Source of the DNA: Deltaproteobacteria bacterium
GTDB taxonomy: Bacteria > Desulfobacterota > DSM-4660 > Desulfatiglandales > Desulfatiglandaceae
Length of the DNA stretch: 11,820 nt
NCBI GenBank assembly: GCA_019307645.1
Contig: JAFDJF010000014.1
Location: forward strand, 1-11,820
Direction: 5' to 3'
Under the pieces are notes generated by a model. It made no database searches. It was not told the origin of the DNA and was given only the letters and a program-made list of their open reading frames with translations. The first letter of the stretch is position 1. Each line of letters opens with the position of its first letter. A program made the position numbers and the translations under genes. Of the stretch, positions 1 to 5,380 are shown piece by piece.

Positions 1-1188
1 GGCGAACTCTTTAATGCCCTTGATTATGATGCGCTGTGTGCCCCATCCGGACATATAACGCCATATGTACTTTCCGCGCCACTTGCATTGGCGGAAAAGA
101 AAAATGTCAGGGGTAAAGATCTGATTGTCGCAATCGCTGTTGCCCATGAGATCGCCCAAAGGGTTTGTGTGGGACTTGCCGTCCCCGGGCGTCTTTCCAG
201 AAAACCATTGAAAAACGGCCTGTCAGTACAACTCCCCATACATGGGTATGGTGTAAATATCTTTGGAGGCATTGCCGGTGCATCCAGGATCCTGGGTCTG
301 GATTCCGTTAAGATAGAACATGCATTTGGCATCGGGGGCAGTATGTGTCCTGTCCCCACACTGATGCAGTTTGTTGAAACGGTCCCTTCTTCCATGTCTA
401 AGTTTTCTCCGGCCGGCTGGATATCTCAGGCTGAAGTGACGGCCACGCTGCTTGCTGAAATGGGATACACCGGCGACAGAAATGTGCTTGATGGCGAATT
501 CGCTTTCTGGAAGTCGTTTGCAGCAGAGGGATGGGACCCGGGAGTCGTGGTGAGTGGTCTCGGAAATATATGGTTTCTCTCAGATGCGGTGGCCTACAAA
601 AAATATCCGTGTTGCGGGGCAATGCATGGCGCCCTTGATATCTTCTGTGAGATCATCAAACGATTTGATATCAAACCGGAGGAGGTCAAAGAGCTGAACG
701 TCGTGCTGAATATGCTTGCAGAACTCTCATTATGGAAAAACAGAACCATCGAAAATCATGTTGATGCCCAGTTCAGCACGGCTTATGTCTTTGCTGTGGC
801 AGCGCACCAGATCGAACTGGGGCATAAATGGCAGGCGGAAGAGACTTATAAGTCTCCTGAAATCGCTGCGTTCATGAAAAAAATAAATGTTTTTACGCCG
901 GCAAGCAATCAGTATGACGGAAAAAAGGCTGTCGTTGAAGTTATCGTCCAGGACAGCAACACAAGAGAAGAGAAACGATATACAGAAAGAGATGTCCGGC
1001 ATGTCAGCGGTGTGATGGACGATAAAGAGTTGTGCGCGAAGTTTGAGACCAATGCGGAAGGCATCTTATCACCGCAAAAGATTGAAGACGCCTTGAGAAC
1101 CATCCTTTCGTTAGAAAAGGTTGATGACATTGCCCGGTTAATGGGGTTGTTTTCCGTTCACAAAAACCATGCCCATGCCCCCGCTTGA
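1..1188 (+). CDS. MmgE/PrpD family protein, 5' truncated by window edge
   Basis: The reading frame is open from base 1, so the true start lies upstream; the first ATG/TTG-type codons in the window (for example TTG at 88) are internal. About 395 residues are visible of a family usually near 450-460. Family hallmarks are LFNALDYDAL and PSGHITPYVL at the beginning, an all-helical N-terminal core, HGYGVNIFGG and AFGIGGS in the middle, and the conserved YPCCGAMHGALD stretch near 600-645, which matches the family's YPCC...H signature. Members include 2-methylcitrate dehydratase (PrpD), cis-aconitate decarboxylase and many uncharacterised hydratases/isomerases of organic acids. Nothing else of a methylcitrate cycle is visible, so the substrate cannot be named. 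It ends with a short His/Ala/Pro-rich tail. The family call is firm; the exact reaction is unknown. Confidence 0.85.
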   Translation, partial: GELFNALDYDALCAPSGHITPYVLSAPLALAEKKNVRGKDLIVAIAVAHEIAQRVCVGLAVPGRLSRKPLKNGLSVQLPIHGYGVNIFGGIAGASRILGLDSVKIEHAFGIGGSMCPVPTLMQFVETVPSSMSKFSPAGWISQAEVTATLLAEMGYTGDRNVLDGEFAFWKSFAAEGWDPGVVVSGLGNIWFLSDAVAYKKYPCCGAMHGALDIFCEIIKRFDIKPEEVKELNVVLNMLAELSLWKNRTIENHVDAQFSTAYVFAVAAHQIELGHKWQAEETYKSPEIAAFMKKINVFTPASNQYDGKKAVVEVIVQDSNTREEKRYTERDVRHVSGVMDDKELCAKFETNAEGILSPQKIEDALRTILSLEKVDDIARLMGLFSVHKNHAHAPA

Positions 1189-1213
1189 CACAGTGCTCTA
1201 TTTTCTCTATCTT
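1185..1213 (+). promoter_or_regulatory. Candidate sigma-70 promoter upstream of the cyclase gene
   Basis: A perfect -35 hexamer TTGACA (1185-1190) overlaps the stop codon of the upstream gene and is followed, after 17 bp, by TATCTT (1208-1213), which matches 4 of 6 positions of the -10 consensus. It points at the gene starting at 1345 and would leave a leader of roughly 125 nt. Seen in sequence only; a consensus -35 with ideal spacing is suggestive but not proof. Confidence 0.4.
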
Positions 1214-1273
1214 TCTCGTGCAGGGTTCGGAAATTTATACGATTATGGGTTTTTAATAACAGGTAACAACTCA

Positions 1274-1289
1274 GGTTCAAGGTTGAACC
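1274..1289. repeat. 16-bp palindrome GGTTCAA-GG-TTGAACC
   Basis: A perfect 7-bp inverted repeat with a 2-bp centre lies in the leader ahead of the cyclase gene. The second half can alternatively pair with AACCTT at 1293-1298 (AAGGTT/AACCTT), so two mutually exclusive folds are possible. As DNA its dyad symmetry would suit a dimeric repressor or activator. It is rich in the same GGTTC/GAACC words found on the far side of the gene (3401-3438). Confidence 0.4.
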
Positions 1290-1344
1290 ACGAACCTTGC
1301 AGCCAGAGTCCTCACCAAAACAGTTGAAAGCATCGGGGTGTTCC

Positions 1345-3354
1345 GTGAAAAGGCTTAAAGATTATATCCTGCAAAACTTCGAGCCAGCCTTCATTTTTAT
1401 TGTTCTGGCAGCCGTCTTCTTTGTCAATTATTTTATCCCCTACAAAATTGCATTTCTCAACTTCTACTTTCTGCCGGTCATCCTGGCCGGCTACTACATG
1501 GGGACACGGCATTCGGTCATGGGCGCAGGGCTCTGTATCGTGCTTGTCATCGGCTATCTCCTTATCTACCCTGATCTTTTTCTATTACCCGGCACCCTGT
1601 TCGATATCTATCTCCATATTTCTCTGTGGGGTGGCTTTCTGATTCTGGCAGGGGTTGTGGTGGGCAAACAGCATGAGCGGCTGAACCTGGAAATCGAGGA
1701 GACGCAAGATCTGAATAAAAGACTTTTGGCGAAGCAGAAAGAGCTTTTGTCACGGCGGGACGAACTGAACGAGGCAAACCTCGCGCTCAAGGACTACAGT
1801 GTGAATCTGGAAAGCAAAGTAAAAGAACGCACGGAGGAACTGGAAAATTCAAAGCAGTCCATTGAAACACTTAAAGCCAAGGTGGAAGACACGCTGTATT
1901 CTACCATGGACGCCACCGTGGCAAAGCTGCTCATAGAGGGCCGGCTCCGCAATGAAAAGCGGAAGATAAGCATCATGTTTTCCGATATTGCAGGCTTTAC
2001 ATCCTATTCCGAGGAGCGGAGTCCGGAACTGGTGATCCGTGATCTCAATCGTTACATCAGCGATATGGAGCCTATCCTCCTTGACTACCGTGGTCACATT
2101 GACAAGTATCTGGGCGACGGTATCATGTGCGAATTCGGGGCACCCATTGGCTATGACACTTACCGGTTGCTTGCGGTGCTTGCGGCATATAAGATGCAGG
2201 GAAAAATGACAACCAGCCCGGGCTACCCCTGGAAGATGCGCATCGGCATTGCCTCGGGTGCTGCAATTATGGGGATAATAGGCTCCAAACGCCAGTCTTA
2301 TACAACGATTGGCGATGTGGTCAATCTTGCTTCCCGCATGGAAAACGCGTGTGAACCGGGGTCAATACTTGTTGACGGTTTTACCATGGAAGGTGTGAGT
2401 CGATTTTTTGAAGCGCGTCTTGTAAAGGATCTGGGCCAGTCAGAGGGGATAGATGAAAAAATCGGGGCTGAACTTGACGCGCTATGCAATAAGCTCAATT
2501 GTGCCACGACCGATCCGGAGAAAATGTCCATTTATTATAAAATCGGTCATCTTCACCTGTCTCTGGGGGAGGCAAACGAGGCAGTGAACTACTTCAAGCG
2601 TGCACTTGAGATTGAGCCTGATAATGTTGAACTGAAGGTTGCGTTTGCAGAAGCAACCTTGAAATGGGAAGAGTCTGAAAAGATAAAGGTGAAGGGCAGA
2701 AAGCAACGGGTGACTGCCTATGAAATCATCGGCCTTAAGGATGTGCTTCTTGACCGGGAAAAGATTCCTTCCGCCGTTTATGATAAATATGTCCATGGAA
2801 TGGATCTCATCGAAATCCCCGAGGACGTCATTCTGCCTGTGGAGGCTCTGGACGGGTGTATCGGTCATTCCAGGGCGGTTGCGTTTCTTTCATATGCCAT
2901 TGCATCCGAGCGTGGCATTCCTGAAAAGGAAAGGAAGGAGATCCTTTATGCCGGCTTTGTGGCAGACATAGGCAAAGAAATCATTCCCCACCACCTGCTG
3001 AACCGTAAAGGCAGCCTGAGTGCCAGTGAGTTTGAAGAGGTAAAACAACATCCGGTAGAGTCAACTCGTGTCCTCAAGAAGCTGGGCTATGATTCTGAAA
3101 TGATGGTTAAGATCATTCGTCACAGCCATGAAAATATGGATGGCTCCGGCTATCCTGATGGTCTGAAAGGGGAGGACATTCCGTTAGGTTCAAGGATTGT
3201 AGCTGTGGTCGATGCCTATGATGCCCTGACCTCACGACGTCCCTACAGCGAAAGAATAGACCGGAACGCGACGCTTGACGAACTGCATCGGTCCGTGGAA
3301 AAGGGTTTGTACGATCCCCAGGTGGAGCAGGTGTTGACCCAACTGATGCGTTAA
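1345..3354 (+). CDS. Membrane class III nucleotide cyclase with TPR and degenerate HD-GYP domain
   Basis: Start: GTG at 1345 is preferred, with GGGGTG just upstream and MKRLKDY leading into the first membrane segment; TTG codons at 1297 and 1324 are in frame. The product is 669 aa. Order: four membrane helices (about 12-31, 35-53, 56-79, 85-107), a coiled coil (about 108-185), a class III cyclase domain (about 205-370), one or two TPR-like helices pairs (about 390-430), a linker, and an HD-GYP-like domain (about 500-665). The cyclase keeps metal ligands D214 (FSDIAGFT) and D258 (YLGDG), purine-selecting K254 and T320, and transition-state N327/R331 (VNLASR), so it should be active; the Lys/Thr pair is typical of class IIIb adenylate cyclases. 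The HD-GYP part keeps H508, D541, H569, H595, GYP 602-604 and D623, but the HD His is Ala540 and the first His of HHE is Ser594. I infer an inner-membrane sensor producing cAMP, possibly gated by c-di-GMP or a related ligand. Confidence 0.85.
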   Translation: MKRLKDYILQNFEPAFIFIVLAAVFFVNYFIPYKIAFLNFYFLPVILAGYYMGTRHSVMGAGLCIVLVIGYLLIYPDLFLLPGTLFDIYLHISLWGGFLILAGVVVGKQHERLNLEIEETQDLNKRLLAKQKELLSRRDELNEANLALKDYSVNLESKVKERTEELENSKQSIETLKAKVEDTLYSTMDATVAKLLIEGRLRNEKRKISIMFSDIAGFTSYSEERSPELVIRDLNRYISDMEPILLDYRGHIDKYLGDGIMCEFGAPIGYDTYRLLAVLAAYKMQGKMTTSPGYPWKMRIGIASGAAIMGIIGSKRQSYTTIGDVVNLASRMENACEPGSILVDGFTMEGVSRFFEARLVKDLGQSEGIDEKIGAELDALCNKLNCATTDPEKMSIYYKIGHLHLSLGEANEAVNYFKRALEIEPDNVELKVAFAEATLKWEESEKIKVKGRKQRVTAYEIIGLKDVLLDREKIPSAVYDKYVHGMDLIEIPEDVILPVEALDGCIGHSRAVAFLSYAIASERGIPEKERKEILYAGFVADIGKEIIPHHLLNRKGSLSASEFEEVKQHPVESTRVLKKLGYDSEMMVKIIRHSHENMDGSGYPDGLKGEDIPLGSRIVAVVDAYDALTSRRPYSERIDRNATLDELHRSVEKGLYDPQVEQVLTQLMR

Positions 3355-3355
3355 A

Positions 3356-3364
3356 TGCTATAAC
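3356..3364 (+). promoter_or_regulatory. Candidate extended -10 promoter for hisC
   Basis: TGCTATAAC immediately follows the stop codon of the cyclase gene and fits an extended -10 element (TGn plus TATAAC, 5 of 6). A weak -35-like TTGACC sits at 3334-3339, 19 bp upstream, wider than ideal. Initiation near 3371 would place the stem-loop at 3382-3402 in the hisC leader. Prediction by eye only. Confidence 0.35.
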
Positions 3365-3381
3365 CGGAGTCACCGTTAACA

Positions 3382-3402
3382 CCCGCCAAAATTTGTGGCG
3401 GG
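3382..3402 (+). promoter_or_regulatory. Stem-loop in the hisC leader
   Basis: CCCGCCA pairs perfectly with TGGCGGG around a 7-nt loop (AAATTTG). The GC-rich 7-bp stem is not followed by a run of T, so an intrinsic terminator for the cyclase gene is unlikely in the usual sense; it could stabilise an mRNA end, block readthrough weakly, or act in the hisC 5' leader. The dyad could also be a protein-binding site. Confidence 0.4.
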
Positions 3403-3438
3403 AACCTTTGGACCCGGAACCTTTGAACATTGGGTTCC
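3401..3438 (+). repeat. GGAACCTTTG direct repeats with closing inverted GGTTCC
   Basis: GGAACCTTTG occurs at 3401-3410 and again at 3416-3425 (period 15), and GGAACC at 3416-3421 can pair with GGTTCC at 3433-3438 to form a hairpin. The same GAACC/GGTTC words make up the palindrome at 1274-1289 on the other side of the cyclase gene. It looks like a small intergenic repeat of the kind scattered in some genomes; function unknown. Confidence 0.45.
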
Positions 3439-3465
3439 TGTCTGTCCGTGTTAGGAGTGCTCGCA

Positions 3466-4551
3466 ATGAATAGTCTCACCCACGAAGGAGTGGAGGACCT
3501 GATACCGTATCCTCCCGGAAAACCGATTGAAGAACTGGAAAGAGAACTGGGGATCCAGGGATCCATAAAACTGGCTTCCAATGAAAACCCGCTCGGTCCG
3601 TCTCCCAGAGCTGTCCAGGCGATCATGGATAAAGTGCACGGTCTTCACCGCTACCCTGACGGAAGCGGTCATTATCTTAAGACAAAGCTGAGCGAGAAGT
3701 TTGGGCTGCCGATTGAACGGATCATCCTGGGTAACGGATCAAATGAATTGATTGAGTTGATTATTCGAACTTTCCTGACCCCGGGAGAACATGTGGTCCA
3801 GGCCTTTCCCACCTTCCTGGTTTATGGAAAGGTGGTAAAAGGGGCAGGCGGGGTGATGACATCTGTTCCCCTTTCAGATTTTAGGATTGATTTGGCAGCC
3901 GTTTCCGAGGCCATCACCCCTGGAACCAAGATCGTCTTTATAAATAATCCGAATAACCCCACAGGTTCTGCAGTTTCAAGGGAGGAGATGATTGGTTTTT
4001 TCAACAGGGTTCCTGATAATGTCATTGTGGCACTGGATGAGGCCTACATAGAATTTGTCACCGATGAAGGCGTGGCCCAGGGTCTTGAACTGTTGTCAGC
4101 GCATCCGCTGGTTTTTGTTTTGAGAACATTTTCAAAACTCTACGGTCTTGCAGGGCTTAGGATCGGTTATGGGTTTGCCTCTGAAAAAATCATTGACTAC
4201 ATGAATCGGGTCAGACAGCCCTTCAATGCCAATAGCCTGGCCCAGGCGGCTGCCGTCGCTGCCCTGGATGATTCAGAATTTGTGTCCCGGACACTGCAGG
4301 TCATAGGAAAGGGTATCCACTATTTGTACCGGAGTCTTGATGACATGGGTCTTGAATATCTCCCTACACAAACCAATTTTTTCCTGATCAAGGTGCCTCA
4401 GGGTGGCAAAGAGATCTATAATCTGATGTTGAAACAAGGGGTCATCGTCCGCGCCATGGACAGCTACGGGCTTCCGGATTATATTCGGATCAACGCGGGA
4501 CTCCCGGAAGAAAATGAACGTTTTATCAAAACCCTTAAGAAGGTTTTGTGA
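3466..4551 (+). CDS. hisC: Histidinol-phosphate aminotransferase
   Basis: A fold-type I, class II PLP-dependent aminotransferase of 361 aa, the usual HisC length. It exchanges the amino group between glutamate and imidazole-acetol phosphate in histidine synthesis; such enzymes often also serve phenylalanine/tyrosine synthesis. Visible signatures are SNENPLGPSP near residues 38-47, NGSNELIE, NNPNNPTG, the PLP-phosphate/pyridine Asp in ALDEAYIEF, and the Schiff-base Lys at 224 in FSKLYGLAGLRIGYG. RQPFNANSLAQ and a C-terminal RINAG also fit. The start is ATG 3466, with AGGAG at 3453-3457 eight bases upstream; the upstream in-frame TTG at 3430 lies in repeat sequence. No other his gene is visible. 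It precedes cmk by 57 bp, in an order familiar from Desulfobacterota, where aromatic amino-acid genes often occur here, so a role in aromatic amino-acid transamination is a fair alternative. Confidence 0.92.
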   Translation: MNSLTHEGVEDLIPYPPGKPIEELERELGIQGSIKLASNENPLGPSPRAVQAIMDKVHGLHRYPDGSGHYLKTKLSEKFGLPIERIILGNGSNELIELIIRTFLTPGEHVVQAFPTFLVYGKVVKGAGGVMTSVPLSDFRIDLAAVSEAITPGTKIVFINNPNNPTGSAVSREEMIGFFNRVPDNVIVALDEAYIEFVTDEGVAQGLELLSAHPLVFVLRTFSKLYGLAGLRIGYGFASEKIIDYMNRVRQPFNANSLAQAAAVAALDDSEFVSRTLQVIGKGIHYLYRSLDDMGLEYLPTQTNFFLIKVPQGGKEIYNLMLKQGVIVRAMDSYGLPDYIRINAGLPEENERFIKTLKKVL

Positions 4552-4608
4552 GCCCCATGAAATCCCAGAAGGCTATTGCCTCTTAATATCAGGATGTTGG
4601 AAATAGAG

Positions 4609-5271
4609 ATGCACGGCATCATTACCATTGACGGCCCTGCCGGCTCCGGGAAAAGTACCATCAGCCGTTTGCTGGCAAAAAAAATCAACTTTCTCTATCT
4701 GGATACAGGCGCAATGTACCGTGCAGTGGCGCTTGCCGCAAACAGAGCGGGCATCAGCCTTGGCAACGGCGAGCGACTGGGAGAACTTTGCAGATCCCTT
4801 GACCTCTATTTCGAGACCGGTGAAGATACACCCCGCTTGTTTCTGAACCATGAAGATATTTCGATGGCAATAAGGAGCCCTGAGATAGACATTGCCGCAT
4901 CCACAGTATCCGCAGTCAAAGAAGTGCGGGAGGCCATGACTGATCTTCAGCGTAAGATGGCCAGGGGAGTCAATATTGTGGCCGAGGGTCGTGACATGGG
5001 GACAGTTGTCTTCCCCGGAGCCCAATACAAGTTTTTTCTTACCGCCTCTGCCGATGCAAGAACAGAGAGAAGGTTCAAAGAGAGATTGTTGCGGGGGGAA
5101 TCCGTTTCCAGTGCTTCGGTGAGTGCGGAACTGAAAAAAAGGGACCACCAGGACGAAACGCGTGCTTTGGCTCCCCTGAAACCTGCAGCGGATGCCATCA
5201 TAATTGACTCAACCGGGTTATTCATAGAGTTGGTACTTGAAAAAATTTTCAGTTGTCTTAAAACAAAATAA
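4609..5271 (+). CDS. cmk: Cytidylate kinase
   Basis: Cytosolic kinase that phosphorylates CMP and dCMP with ATP, recycling pyrimidine nucleotides. At 220 aa from ATG 4609 it has the standard bacterial length. The P-loop GPAGSGKS is at residues 9-16, followed by LDTGAMYRAVAL (NMP-binding region), EGRDMGTVVFPGA with the CMP-contacting Arg-Asp, KFFLTASADARTERRF, and the lid/C-terminal signature KKRDHQDETRALAPL...ADAIIIDSTG. The start is a judgement: ATG 4609 gives the family-typical MHGIITIDG opening and has GGA about seven bases upstream; ATG 4594 and TTG 4576 are in frame but lack a well-placed ribosome site. It lies 57 bp after hisC and 109 bp before rpsA. cmk beside rpsA is widespread in bacteria. 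In many relatives ispH sits between them; here it is absent. Confidence 0.95.
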   Translation: MHGIITIDGPAGSGKSTISRLLAKKINFLYLDTGAMYRAVALAANRAGISLGNGERLGELCRSLDLYFETGEDTPRLFLNHEDISMAIRSPEIDIAASTVSAVKEVREAMTDLQRKMARGVNIVAEGRDMGTVVFPGAQYKFFLTASADARTERRFKERLLRGESVSSASVSAELKKRDHQDETRALAPLKPAADAIIIDSTGLFIELVLEKIFSCLKTK

Positions 5272-5380
5272 ATTAATGTATGGATTTAATAAAATAAATA
5301 GTTGAAATTAATTATTGTATTTGATAAGAATAAATGTTTAGGCGTTTACCAATGGGAAAAAACCAGGGGGACTTAACTCG
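5272..5380 (+). promoter_or_regulatory. AT-rich rpsA leader with possible promoter
   Basis: The gap between cmk and rpsA is strikingly AT-rich compared with the flanking genes. TTGAAA at 5302-5307 could act as a -35 element, but the sequence at ideal spacing (TAAGAA, 5325-5330) is a poor -10, so I only suggest a promoter region. A strong ribosome site, AGGGGGA (5365-5371), lies about nine bases before the rpsA ATG. AU-rich leaders suit S1, which binds such RNA and autoregulates its own synthesis in E. coli; that mechanism here is inference. Confidence 0.35.

Noticed and set aside
1297..1344. TTG 1297 as the start of the cyclase protein
   Set aside because: No ribosome site is near it and it lies on the repeat sequence; GTG 1345 has GGGGTG upstream and gives a short cytoplasmic lead into the first membrane helix. 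It cannot be fully excluded.
3430..3465. TTG 3430 as the hisC start
   Set aside because: The extension falls in the GGAACC repeat and is not family-like; ATG 3466 has a well-placed AGGAG.
4573..5148. 191-aa open frame on the minus strand across cmk
   Set aside because: Antisense to a clear cytidylate kinase; Cys/His-scattered translation without a family pattern.
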